Part shown: positions 13,888 to 21,878 of the stretch, in pieces
Position numbering within the stretch: the first letter of the stretch is position 1
How the letters are laid out: each line of letters opens with the position of its first letter
Source of the DNA: Chitinophagales bacterium
GTDB lineage: Bacteria; Bacteroidota; Bacteroidia; Chitinophagales; Chitinophagaceae
Length of the DNA: 25,131 nucleotides
Assembly (NCBI GenBank): GCA_015654495.1
Contig: JAATGW010000357.1
Span: 1 to 25,131 of the forward strand
Direction of reading: 5' to 3'
Made by a program: the position numbers and the translations under genes
Notes under the pieces: generated by a model
What the model was told of the DNA's origin: nothing
Database searches by the model: none
Seen by the model: the letters and a program-made list of their open reading frames with translations, nothing else

Positions 13888-15015
13888 ATGAACATATATC
13901 AGAAACAATCGTCATTCTTTCTATTTCTGTTTGCAATTATTTTTTCGGTTTCGGGCTCCTTTGCCCAGCAGAAAAGTAAATCCAATTTGCGGTTAGGCGT
14001 ATCCGGCATTTCACATGGTCATTCAGGATGGATATTCGAATGGAAAGGGAGAGAAAAGCCTTTAAATGTCGTTGGCGTTTATGAACCTGATACAGCGTTA
14101 TCAGGAAAATTTATCAGGCGCTACAAATTGAATCCCGAACTGTTCTATACCAATCTTACGGAGATGCTGGAAAAAACCAGGCCGGAAGCGGTTGCAGCTT
14201 TTGGATCGATATATGCGCATCTGGCAACAGTGGAAGCCTGTGCCCCGCGCGGAATTCATGTGATGGTTGAAAAACCACTGGCGGTAAGTGTTGAACAGGT
14301 TGCAAAAATGGAATCACTCGCTAAAAAACATAAAATCTTTTTACTGACTAACTACGAAACATCCTGGTATCCATCAACAGAAAATACCTACCGGCTCGTC
14401 TACGACAGTAATTTTCTCGGTAAGATCAGAAAGATGACCGTGAACGACGGCCACAATGGTCCGAAGGAAATTGGCGTTGGTAAAGAATTTTTTGACTGGC
14501 TTACAGACCCTGTTCTGAATGGAGGTGGTGCTGTAGTGGATTTCGGATGTTATGGAGCCAACCTGATGACATGGCTGATGAAAGGTGAAACACCGCTGAC
14601 CGTCTCTGCCGTCACAAGCACATTTAAACCCGGATCCTATCCCAAAGTTGATGATGATGCAGTTATTCTTGTTCATTATACCACGGCCAACGGCGTGATA
14701 CAGGGTTCATGGAACTGGCCATTCGGTAGAAAAGACATGGAGATTTATGGAGAAACAGGGCAGATTTTTGCTGACAACAGCACGGATATGCGTATCCGAA
14801 AATCAGGAATGCAGCAATCTGCCAATGTTAAAGTAACAGCAAAAGAGATGGACGTCTACACCGATCCCTTTGCCTATTTTACTGACGTGGTCAGAGGTGA
14901 AATAAAAGTCCCCCCTTTCGGACTTTACTCACTGGAAAATAATGTAATTGTTGTGAAAATTCTTGATGCCGCCCGCGAATCTGCGCGCACGGGTAAAACA
15001 ATCAAACTCAAATAA
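13888..15015 (+). CDS. Secreted Gfo/Idh/MocA-type oxidoreductase-like protein
   Basis: This is a 375-aa member of the Gfo/Idh/MocA group. It has an N-terminal dinucleotide-binding region, here LGVSGISHGHSG (36-47), in which the usual GxGxxG is altered, and the signature EKPLAV with Lys129 (128-133). A second substrate domain follows with GGGAVVDFGCYG. A TTG seven codons upstream is in frame, but ATG at 13888 gives a proper signal peptide (hydrophobic core FLFLFAIIFSVSGSFA). There is no twin-Arg motif, so export looks Sec-type, odd for a protein that would need to fold around NAD(P) in the cytoplasm. Family members act on sugars and other polyols, and the substrate is not identifiable. It follows the REP-like repeats and precedes a GNAT gene by 32 bases. 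Confidence 0.85.
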   Translation: MNIYQKQSSFFLFLFAIIFSVSGSFAQQKSKSNLRLGVSGISHGHSGWIFEWKGREKPLNVVGVYEPDTALSGKFIRRYKLNPELFYTNLTEMLEKTRPEAVAAFGSIYAHLATVEACAPRGIHVMVEKPLAVSVEQVAKMESLAKKHKIFLLTNYETSWYPSTENTYRLVYDSNFLGKIRKMTVNDGHNGPKEIGVGKEFFDWLTDPVLNGGGAVVDFGCYGANLMTWLMKGETPLTVSAVTSTFKPGSYPKVDDDAVILVHYTTANGVIQGSWNWPFGRKDMEIYGETGQIFADNSTDMRIRKSGMQQSANVKVTAKEMDVYTDPFAYFTDVVRGEIKVPPFGLYSLENNVIVVKILDAARESARTGKTIKLK

Positions 15016-15047
15016 GCGCCTGTTTAATTCCTGCATTTTCTTCGGAT

Positions 15048-15527
15048 ATGGAGATCACCAATAACATGACGAGAGACGATCTGAAACAGATCCTGGAGCT
15101 GCACAGGGAAATCTATACTGAAGAATTTGGCTACGGAGAACCCTTCATTCAATATGTCGAAAAGGGTCTGAATGCATTTTATTCAGTATACGATCCGGAA
15201 AAAGACCGGGCATGGATATGTAAAGAGAATAATATGGTGAGAGGATTCTTACTATTACTTCACCATGACGCAACCACCGTTCAATTGCGATATTTTATAC
15301 TCGCACCCGAATTGCGCGGAACAGGCATTGGAAATACGCTGATGAAGGAATTCCGCGCCTTTATGCAACTGAAAAACTATTCACATGCTTTTCTGTTCAC
15401 CACCTCTGAACTTCCTGCGGCCGCTCATCTTTATCTTAAAAGTGGATTTTCGTTAACCGAATCCTTTCCGTCAAACAGGTTTGGAAAATCGGTAGTAGAA
15501 CAGCGTTACGATCTGAAGCTGAAATAA
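15048..15527 (+). CDS. GNAT family N-acetyltransferase
   Basis: This 159-aa GNAT protein moves an acetyl group from acetyl-CoA to an amine. The CoA-binding motif is APELRGTGIGNTL (86-98, with RGTGIG at 90-95). Before it are beta-strands such as MVRGFLLLLH and VQLRYFIL, and after it the helix KEFRAFM and the C-terminal LYLKSGF segment near the end, all typical of the fold. The length is normal for a single-domain GNAT. The substrate is unknown. The gene follows the secreted oxidoreductase by 32 bases on the same strand, so co-transcription is possible, but there is no functional link I can see. It is cytoplasmic. Confidence 0.9.
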   Translation: MEITNNMTRDDLKQILELHREIYTEEFGYGEPFIQYVEKGLNAFYSVYDPEKDRAWICKENNMVRGFLLLLHHDATTVQLRYFILAPELRGTGIGNTLMKEFRAFMQLKNYSHAFLFTTSELPAAAHLYLKSGFSLTESFPSNRFGKSVVEQRYDLKLK

Positions 15528-15592
15528 TTTTTTCTTATTTAATACTGCAGTCTGATTATTTGTAATTTGGTTTCTCAAAAAAATATTTCCCG

Positions 15593-16258
15593 ATGAATGA
15601 TTCCGTTTTCACCGAAGTAGATCAGTATATACATCGCTTATTTGTTCCCGATGATGAGGCATTGAATAAAACAATGCTGTCGATTAAAGAAACCGGAATT
15701 CCCTCCATCAGCGTTTCTTTCACACAGGGGAAAATGCTTTTTCTTCTTGCAAAAATGTCGCGTGCAACCAGAATTCTCGAAGTGGGAACGCTTGCGGGAT
15801 TCAGTACCATTTTTCTTGCCCGTGCGCTTCCGGACAATGGTGAGTTGGTGAGCCTTGAGTTGGAACAAAAACATGCGGATATCGCATCAAAAAACATTGC
15901 CGGCGCAGGCCTTGCACACAAAGTTAAAATTCTTGTAGGCCCTGCAGGCGATTCACTGGATCAGCTGATCAGCGAAGGCGCCCAACCTTTTGATTTTATT
16001 TTTATAGATGCTGACAAACCTCCTTACGCGGAATATTTTGAAAAAGCGCTTAAACTATCTGTATCCGGTACCGTGATTGTGGCAGATAATGTTGTAAGAG
16101 AAGGAAGAATACTGGACACAGAAACAAAAGATGAAGATGCCGCGGGAATCGCCCGGTTTAATAAACTGCTTGCAGAAACCCCGGAAGTTGACGCAAGTAT
16201 TCTCCAGACAGTTGGCGAAAAAATGCACGATGGCATCGCCATCGCGATAGTGAAATGA
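15593..16258 (+). CDS. Class I SAM-dependent O-methyltransferase
   Basis: This 221-aa protein belongs to the catechol/caffeoyl-CoA type O-methyltransferases. The SAM loop is ILEVGTLAGFST (61-72), Glu89 is the ribose-binding acidic residue, and the metal-binding set is in FIDADKP (Asp139, Asp141) and VIVADNVV (Asp165, Asn166). Such enzymes methylate hydroxyl groups on phenolic or similar small molecules with a divalent metal. The substrate cannot be told. The next gene, a WYL regulator, begins one base after the stop, so the two are translationally coupled. A TAATTTGG box lies about 25 bases upstream, one base short of the TAnnTTTG consensus. Confidence 0.9.
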   Translation: MNDSVFTEVDQYIHRLFVPDDEALNKTMLSIKETGIPSISVSFTQGKMLFLLAKMSRATRILEVGTLAGFSTIFLARALPDNGELVSLELEQKHADIASKNIAGAGLAHKVKILVGPAGDSLDQLISEGAQPFDFIFIDADKPPYAEYFEKALKLSVSGTVIVADNVVREGRILDTETKDEDAAGIARFNKLLAETPEVDASILQTVGEKMHDGIAIAIVK

Positions 16259-16259
16259 T

Positions 16260-16949
16260 ATGAACCGCATCGACAGACTTTTCGGAATACTGGTTCTGCT
16301 GCAATCAAAAAAATTTGTTCCCGCAGAAAAAATTTCTGAAAAATTCAGGATCAGTATCCGCACAGTTTACCGGGATGTAAAAGCACTCTCAGAATCTGGT
16401 ATACCTATAAGTTTTGAACAGTATCGTGGTTATTTTATTGTGCAGGGATATTTTCTGCCCCCTGTTTCATTCACAATGGAAGAAGCAAGTGCATTTCTGC
16501 TGATGGAGACGATGCTGCCCGGTTTTGCTGATAAATCCATTCAGAAAAATTTTTCGGCCGGGTTGAATAAGGTAAAAGCAGTTATGCGATCCCAGGAAAA
16601 AGATCAACTGGAAAACCTGACGGAAAATATTAAAATGCAGGTGCCTGAAAGATTGTATTCTGACCTGGAATACATGTCTGCTCTGCAAACCGCCATCAGT
16701 GAAAAATCTATTATCGAAATTCAGTATAGCAATAATAAAGAAGAAATAAGTTCAAGAAAACTGGAGCCGCTGGGCCTGATTTTTTATGCTTTCAGCTGGC
16801 ACCTGATTGGTTGGTGTCATCTCCGCCTGGACTACCGCGACTTTAAAATCTCCAACATAAAAAAATTGCATAATACCGGTATCGGGTTCACAAAATCCCA
16901 CCATATTACAATGGATGAATACATGAAATTGCTTCCGGTAAAATATTAA
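16260..16949 (+). CDS. HTH-WYL family transcriptional regulator
   Basis: This 229-aa regulator of the YafY/WYL type has an N-terminal winged helix (about 1-55: DRLFGILVLLQS, then ISIRTVYRDVKAL as the recognition helix). Next come a helical linker and a WYL domain (about 135-210), where the name-giving segment reads FSWHLIGWCH followed by RDFKISNIKKL. WYL domains bind small ligands or nucleic acids and control the attached HTH. ATG at 16260 is the only possible start after the methyltransferase stop at 16258. The gene may regulate its own operon or the DinB-like gene 164 bases downstream, since WYL and DinB genes are commonly adjacent. That pairing is inference from neighbour order. Confidence 0.9.
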   Translation: MNRIDRLFGILVLLQSKKFVPAEKISEKFRISIRTVYRDVKALSESGIPISFEQYRGYFIVQGYFLPPVSFTMEEASAFLLMETMLPGFADKSIQKNFSAGLNKVKAVMRSQEKDQLENLTENIKMQVPERLYSDLEYMSALQTAISEKSIIEIQYSNNKEEISSRKLEPLGLIFYAFSWHLIGWCHLRLDYRDFKISNIKKLHNTGIGFTKSHHITMDEYMKLLPVKY

Positions 16950-17113
16950 ATGGCCTGAAGGATCATATTCTGGTCTTTTTATTTCCACAGGCAACATTAG
17001 TCCGCAGGTACTTACTTTAAACATTGAACTTTCCACTTTTAACTTTTAGTGACTGCCATAGGGTTGACAGTAGGCTGGTTTTACTTTGAAGTATAAAATT
17101 AAAACCTACAATT

Positions 17114-17620
17114 ATGTCACTCATCTCCATGTTTCTAAACGACCTCAACAGAGAATCCGAAACAACAAGAAAAATGCTAAGCAGGATCCCTAATGATAGT
17201 TATGACTGGAAGCCACATCCGAGAAGTATGACCATCAGGCAATTGGCAGGTCATACCGCGGAACTGCCCACCTGGATAACTTTGACACTTACAACTTCAG
17301 AACTGGATTTTGCTACAAGTCCTTACACCCAACCCGAAATCGAAAATACTTCTGAAGTAATGGCCCTGTTCGAAAAATGTCTTATTGATGGAAGATCTGA
17401 ATTGAAAGAATCAAATGAATCAAAATTATCAGAATTATGGACTTTAAGAAGTGGCGATGAGATATATAGTGTTGAGCCGAAAAGCGAAGTGATCAAAATG
17501 ACACTCAATCAGATTGTACATCACAGAGCGCAACTTGGTGTATTCCTTCGTTTGCTGGATATACCAATTCCAGGCAGCTATGGCCCCAGCGCAGATGAGA
17601 TGAGCTTTGCTGCGGCATAA
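17114..17620 (+). CDS. DinB-like four-helix protein
   Basis: This 168-aa protein matches DinB/DfsB-like proteins in length and sequence. It starts as a helix (FLNDLNRESETTRKMLSRIP), has the first metal His in AGHTAEL (His47) and a helix containing LNQIVHHRAQLGVFLRLLDI, followed by the tail GSYGPSADE. Typical Bacteroidota relatives have NHxxHHR here, with the HxxxH pair as metal ligands. In this protein the first of the two is Gln133 while His137 is kept, so the metal site is altered. DinB-like proteins often act as thiol-dependent metal enzymes or stress-related proteins; the role here is unknown. The gene ends in a strong terminator and follows a WYL regulator. Confidence 0.85.
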   Translation: MSLISMFLNDLNRESETTRKMLSRIPNDSYDWKPHPRSMTIRQLAGHTAELPTWITLTLTTSELDFATSPYTQPEIENTSEVMALFEKCLIDGRSELKESNESKLSELWTLRSGDEIYSVEPKSEVIKMTLNQIVHHRAQLGVFLRLLDIPIPGSYGPSADEMSFAAA

Positions 17621-17626
17621 TAAATG

Positions 17627-17662
17627 ATCGGGTGGTTTCCTTTGAAACTACCCGATTTTCTT
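17627..17662 (+). terminator. Intrinsic terminator after the DinB-like gene
   Basis: Thirteen-base arms ATCGGGTGGTTTC and GAAACTACCCGAT pair with one G-U wobble around a CTTT loop and run into TTTCTT. The hairpin begins 6 bases after the stop. It separates this gene from the lipoprotein gene. Confidence 0.9.
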
Positions 17663-17692
17663 ATCATATCAGGCAACGTTACATGAGTCTGC

Positions 17693-17724
17693 TTTGTCAG
17701 GTTCAGAAATTCACAATACTTTTC
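17693..17724 (+). promoter_or_regulatory. Probable promoter (TTTG-N20-TACTTTTC) for the lipoprotein gene
   Basis: TTTG at 17693-17696 and TACTTTTC at 17717-17724 are separated by 20 bases, the spacing expected for a Bacteroidota -33/-7 pair. The last base of the -7 box departs from consensus. The ATG lies only 4 bases after the box, so the transcript would have little or no leader. Confidence 0.5.
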
Positions 17725-17728
17725 TGAT

Positions 17729-18256
17729 ATGAAAATACTCAGTCACCTGTTTGCTATTATCATTTTCCTGGCTGCGTTTTCTTCCTGCTCAAAAAATAAT
17801 ACAAATGGAGGCCCCAGTGGCGGCAATGGCCAGATAACTATTCATTTGTTCTCGAAAACTGTATTTTACCCTGACCGCTGCGAAGTAGATCCTGCAAACT
17901 CCGAAATTGATGCGGCACCTATCGTGCGGAATGATGAAATCAAGGGTTATTCCCGAACAGATCACCAGTTTTTTGTTAGCCAGCAGGCTTTTAAAAGATT
18001 GGAAAAAGCAAGGGATAAAACAGGATTTGTGGTTGCCCTGAATGGAAATGCCGTTTATTATGGCGTCTATAAGCCATTTATTTCCAGCTCTTCCTGCGAC
18101 CAGTCCATAACGCTCTCCGGCTGGATAATCAATAATAACTATATCCTTGACATGAATCTGGGCTATCCGGGAGCATTGCAAGGGGTAGATATTCCAGATC
18201 TGCGAAATCAGGAAGACCTGATTAAGGCCCTGCAGAAACAGGGGAAACTCAAGTAG
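17729..18256 (+). CDS. Hypothetical lipoprotein
   Basis: This 175-aa protein is predicted to be lipid-anchored: a signal core (FAIIIFLAAF) ends in the lipobox FSSC with Cys20, followed by a flexible Asn/Gly-rich linker. I do not recognise the rest. It shows a beta-rich stretch (QITIHLF, GFVVALNGNAVYYGVY), two further cysteines (Cys51 in PDRCEVD and one in SSSCDQS) that could pair, and a C-terminal KQGKLK. Its own promoter and the terminator just upstream make it an independent unit. A surface-exposed or periplasmic role is likely; the function is unknown. Confidence 0.75.
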   Translation: MKILSHLFAIIIFLAAFSSCSKNNTNGGPSGGNGQITIHLFSKTVFYPDRCEVDPANSEIDAAPIVRNDEIKGYSRTDHQFFVSQQAFKRLEKARDKTGFVVALNGNAVYYGVYKPFISSSSCDQSITLSGWIINNNYILDMNLGYPGALQGVDIPDLRNQEDLIKALQKQGKLK

Positions 18257-18344
18257 CGGTATTCACACCCTGACCCTTTATTTCCCCAATACAAGTAATT
18301 CAACCCGGATACTGCCCTCAAATCAGCCCTTTTTAGTGTGGAAC

Positions 18345-18352
18345 TAATTTTG
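18345..18352 (+). promoter_or_regulatory. Bacteroidota -7 box (TAATTTTG) for the alpha/beta hydrolase gene
   Basis: TAATTTTG matches TAnnTTTG exactly and lies 28 bases before the ATG. No clear -33 TTG is found at the usual spacing. Confidence 0.45.
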
Positions 18353-18368
18353 AACCTTCGGTTTAAAC

Positions 18369-18374
18369 AGGAGG
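18369..18374 (+). promoter_or_regulatory. Strong Shine-Dalgarno site AGGAGG
   Basis: AGGAGG lies 6 bases before ATG 18381. Perfect Shine-Dalgarno sites are rare in this phylum and absent from the other genes here, so this gene stands out from its neighbours in translation signal. Confidence 0.6.
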
Positions 18375-18380
18375 ACTCTT

Positions 18381-19205
18381 ATGCGTTTGACAGGAAAGGA
18401 CCTGACAATAAAAGTGAACGGGATAGAAATTTCCTACGATGATTTGGGTAATGGACTGATGCCTGTGATTTTTATACATGCATTTCCCCTGAACAAAGCG
18501 TCATGGAATAGACAAACGGAATTCCTTCAGGAGAGCCATCGCGTAATAAGTTATGACATACGTGGTTTCGGAAACAGCGGTATCGATGAAGAAGAAATCA
18601 CAATTTCAGTCATGGTCAATGATCTGATCAGAATGATGGAAATGCTTGGAATTGAAAAAGCCATCATCTGCGGAATCTCAATGGGAGGCTATATTGCGCT
18701 CAATGCAGTCACCCGCTTCCCCGATAAATTTCCGGCTTTAATCCTTAGTGATACCCAATGCATAAGCGATTCAGAGGAAGCGCGGCAGAAAAGATTTGAT
18801 AATATTGAGCTGGTAAAATCCGGCAAGGTCAGCGAATTTTCCAGCGCTTTTGTTGGAAAAGCGTTCAGCAAATCAACACATTCAAATAACCGGGAATTGG
18901 TTGACGACACACTTGCCGACATTCAGAAAACAAATACACAGACAATTATTAACACACTTCTTGCGCTTGCAAACAGAACCGAAACCTGCACACATCTTAA
19001 ATCAATATTTAAACCGACACTCATTCTCTGTGGCGAAGAGGACCTTGTTACCCCGCCCGAAAAATCGGCTTTTATGAATGAAAAGATATCTGGATCAATC
19101 CTCCATCTGATCCCGGGTGCCGGACATTTTCCCAATCTTGAACAACCAGAGGTCTTCAATAACCACCTCAAAGATTTCCTGGATAAATTTATCTCAGAAA
19201 ATTAG
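18381..19205 (+). CDS. Alpha/beta hydrolase
   Basis: This 274-aa enzyme resembles 3-oxoadipate enol-lactonase and related hydrolases. The oxyanion motif HAFPLNKASW (33-42), the nucleophile elbow CGISMGG with Ser100, the acid in GEEDLVTP (Asp221) and the catalytic His in GAGHFPNLEQPE (His249) are all intact. There is no signal peptide, so it is cytoplasmic. The substrate could be an ester, lactone or thioester. The neighbours do not point to a pathway. It is preceded by an exact -7 box and an unusual AGGAGG site and followed by a palindrome with a T-rich tail. Confidence 0.9.
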   Translation: MRLTGKDLTIKVNGIEISYDDLGNGLMPVIFIHAFPLNKASWNRQTEFLQESHRVISYDIRGFGNSGIDEEEITISVMVNDLIRMMEMLGIEKAIICGISMGGYIALNAVTRFPDKFPALILSDTQCISDSEEARQKRFDNIELVKSGKVSEFSSAFVGKAFSKSTHSNNRELVDDTLADIQKTNTQTIINTLLALANRTETCTHLKSIFKPTLILCGEEDLVTPPEKSAFMNEKISGSILHLIPGAGHFPNLEQPEVFNNHLKDFLDKFISEN

Positions 19206-19237
19206 AGGCTGCTGACGCCAACCTTTCCCAAAACACC

Positions 19238-19259
19238 TTCGAGGTCTAAGACCTCCGAA
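19238..19259. repeat. REP-like palindrome after the alpha/beta hydrolase gene
   Basis: TTCGAGGTCT and AGACCTCCGAA pair as a hairpin with one bulged base, followed by AATTTT. It looks like a single REP-type unit of the dispersed kind found in Bacteroidota. A terminator role for the upstream gene is possible but the T-run is interrupted. Confidence 0.55.
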
Positions 19260-19344
19260 TTTTCACATCCTTTTAATTCCTGCTTTTCGGCTTTTAGTCT
19301 TATTTTTAAAATTTGAGCATTAACAAGATTTTAAGCAGTCCCAC

Positions 19345-21747
19345 TTGAAAAAATTACCCTTTCTACTTCTGGTTTTCGTTTGTACAATACAGCTGGCCGC
19401 ACAGAATAAGGTTGAAAAAGCTCTCCAGACGCTTTCCGAAAAATATCCTCAGGAAAAAATATACCTGCAGTATACAAAAGGCAGTTATATCGCCGGCGAC
19501 CAGATTTGGTTTAAAGCCTATGTTTTTGAAGGTTATAACAGAAGTGCGATATCAACAAGTTTGCATCTTGTATTGTATAACGATAAAAAGCAGATCATAT
19601 CCAGAAAATTCATTCCACTCTTTCAGGGAGAAGGGAAAGGGGATTTTATTCTTTCTGATTCCCTGCCGGAAGGAGTTTATTATATACGTGCCTATACACA
19701 ATGGATGCTGAATTTTTCAGAATCATTTCAGTACATCCATTCCTTTCCTGTTTATAATCCCGCATCTCCAAAAAAACTCGTAGCCGATACACTAGCCGCA
19801 TGGAAAGCCAATGCCTTTGCTGAAGGAGGTTTTCTTATCGAAGGTGTTAATTCCAGGATTGCGGTCAGGCTCAGGTCAGACGGCGTTTTACCCCAGAAAT
19901 GGACTGGCTATGTAATAGATTCCGGCAAGCCTGCGGAAAAGATTTCAACATTCAACTCGCTCGATAAAAATATAGGCTTCTTTTTTCTTGTTCCTGAAAA
20001 AAATAAAAAATACCAGGTCGTCATCGAAGACGACCGCAAAAGAAAACAGACAATTGATTTGCCTGAGGTAAAAACAACGGGTATAAGCCTCCAGGTTAAT
20101 GGCAATAAAGGTCAGGTTCATTATTCCATGCGTTACAAAAGCGAGCCGCAAACAGCGATAAGCTGCACAATTGTAGGAACGATGAACAATATTATGGTGT
20201 ATAAAGCCCAGGCAAAAATTGATGCCCAGGGAGTTGCCGCAAATATTCCTACAGAGATACTGATAAATGGAATTCTGCAATTGACGATTCTTGATACCGC
20301 AGGCACCGTTCTGGCAAAACGACTTTGTTTTGTTGAACCCACCGAATTAAAAATCAATGAACCTTCTTTTTCGCGCATCTACTTCAACAAAAACCCGCGC
20401 GATCTGAACACTTTTGAAGTACTCAAAGACACTTCAAGTATCTACTACGATGTTCTGGTTCTGGACGGAAGCGCCCCCAACTACCTGGCGGAAAACAATA
20501 TTCTTACCAGCTTCTGGCTCAGTTCAGACCTGACGGGAAAAATCGACAACCCCGCCAGATATCTCGGATACGACGGCGATGCGATTGCGCTAGACGCCCT
20601 GCTGATTTCCGAAGAATGGCAACGCTTCCGGTGGGAAGACATAATCGCCGGAAAATTTCCGGACATAAAATACAAGCCTTCTCCATACATATCATATCGT
20701 GGAACTGCATTTGGCAAAGGAAGCATAGCTGCTAACGCTGAATTGAACCTGATATTTAAGTACTCTGATTCTTCCAGTGCTTTTTCTCAGGTAAAAACGG
20801 ATAGCAGGGGAAATTTTGAACTCAGTAACCTGGGCTTTGAAGATGCAGTAAAAGTGTATTACCAGTTGAACAATAAAAACGCAGTCGCAAGAGACCTCAA
20901 AGTCAGCTTTGAATCCTTAAACAACACTGCCGACTACCAGTCACCCCTACCTGCTTCCGGATATACCATGGTGGCAAGGAATCCGAAAGATGTACTCAGG
21001 CCCGATATCGCCCGCGCCGTACAGGCAAGAGATAATTTCAAAATGTCAGAAATAAAAATCAAAGATCTCGAGGAGATAAAAATTATTGCAAAAAAGAAAA
21101 GTCCTTCGGAAGAACTCAACGAAAAACTTACTTCTCCCATGTTCAGAAGTATGAATGAAACTGTACTTGATTTTGTAAATGATAATAAAGGCGCTTTTGG
21201 CTATTCAAATATCATTCAGTACCTGCAGGGTCGTGTGGCAGGGCTGCAGGTTGAAAACCGTAATGGTAATTTTGTACCAATTATCAGGGGCAGTGTTGCT
21301 GCAATTTACCTGAACGAAATGCAGGTGGATGCGAGTATGGTTAGTACGATTCCTGTTTCTGATGTTGCCCTGGTGAAAGTTCTTAAAAGCGGATTTGTTG
21401 GTGGGTCATCCGGAGGAGGTACAGCAATTGCCATTTATACAAGAAGAGGAGATACTAAAGCTGCAAATGAAAATGAGGCAACCGCATCCCTGAACAATTC
21501 CATTTTAAACGGCTTTGATCGGACGGTAGCGTTTTCTTTTCCTGACTATAAAGATCCGTCCATGCGCCCCATTCAAAAAGATACCAGGGATGTTTTGTAC
21601 TGGGAACCAAACCTTGAAGTGGATGCTGCCAAAACAATACCCATAAAATTTTTCAATAATGATGATGCAAAAAATATCCGTGTAATTATTATTGGTTTTT
21701 CGAAGGATGATGACACGCCATTGTTTTACAATGAAATTATCAAATAG
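19345..21747 (+). CDS. Secreted MG2-like / TonB-plug-like protein, copy 1
   Basis: This 800-aa protein begins with TTG at 19345 and a signal peptide (KKLPFLLLVFVCTIQLAAQ). The N-terminal third carries a macroglobulin-like opening (YPQEKIYLQYTKGSYIAGDQ, then IWFKAYVF and LPEGVYYIRAYTQWM) as in the alpha-2-macroglobulin MG2 fold. Around 605-700 is a region like a TonB receptor plug: a conserved helix-strand pair, GRVAGLQV, then VVSTIPVSDVALVK-like strands and IAIYTRRGD. No 22-strand beta-barrel follows; the chain ends after 100 further residues. Such barrel-less proteins are common in Bacteroidota, but their role is not known to me. A longer paralogue follows at 21879. A TAAAATTTG box (one base off TAnnTTTG) lies about 29 bases upstream. 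Confidence 0.85.
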   Translation: MKKLPFLLLVFVCTIQLAAQNKVEKALQTLSEKYPQEKIYLQYTKGSYIAGDQIWFKAYVFEGYNRSAISTSLHLVLYNDKKQIISRKFIPLFQGEGKGDFILSDSLPEGVYYIRAYTQWMLNFSESFQYIHSFPVYNPASPKKLVADTLAAWKANAFAEGGFLIEGVNSRIAVRLRSDGVLPQKWTGYVIDSGKPAEKISTFNSLDKNIGFFFLVPEKNKKYQVVIEDDRKRKQTIDLPEVKTTGISLQVNGNKGQVHYSMRYKSEPQTAISCTIVGTMNNIMVYKAQAKIDAQGVAANIPTEILINGILQLTILDTAGTVLAKRLCFVEPTELKINEPSFSRIYFNKNPRDLNTFEVLKDTSSIYYDVLVLDGSAPNYLAENNILTSFWLSSDLTGKIDNPARYLGYDGDAIALDALLISEEWQRFRWEDIIAGKFPDIKYKPSPYISYRGTAFGKGSIAANAELNLIFKYSDSSSAFSQVKTDSRGNFELSNLGFEDAVKVYYQLNNKNAVARDLKVSFESLNNTADYQSPLPASGYTMVARNPKDVLRPDIARAVQARDNFKMSEIKIKDLEEIKIIAKKKSPSEELNEKLTSPMFRSMNETVLDFVNDNKGAFGYSNIIQYLQGRVAGLQVENRNGNFVPIIRGSVAAIYLNEMQVDASMVSTIPVSDVALVKVLKSGFVGGSSGGGTAIAIYTRRGDTKAANENEATASLNNSILNGFDRTVAFSFPDYKDPSMRPIQKDTRDVLYWEPNLEVDAAKTIPIKFFNNDDAKNIRVIIIGFSKDDDTPLFYNEIIK

Positions 21748-21833
21748 AAATGCTGCCGAATTGTTTCAAAAAAAATATTTGAGAACTAATTTGAATTGAA
21801 GGACAATCCTCTCCGGAGCTTTGCTCTCAGAAC

Positions 21834-21853
21834 CAGGGTAGTTATCTGCCCTG
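21834..21853 (+). promoter_or_regulatory. Hairpin in the gap between the tandem paralogues
   Basis: CAGGGTAG and CTGCCCTG form an 8-bp stem with one G-U wobble around TTAT. It lies 25 bases before the second paralogue's ATG and has no T-run. It could be a leader structure of copy 2; that is a guess. Confidence 0.3.
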
Positions 21854-21878
21854 ATCAATCAACCCAATTACTATTTCG

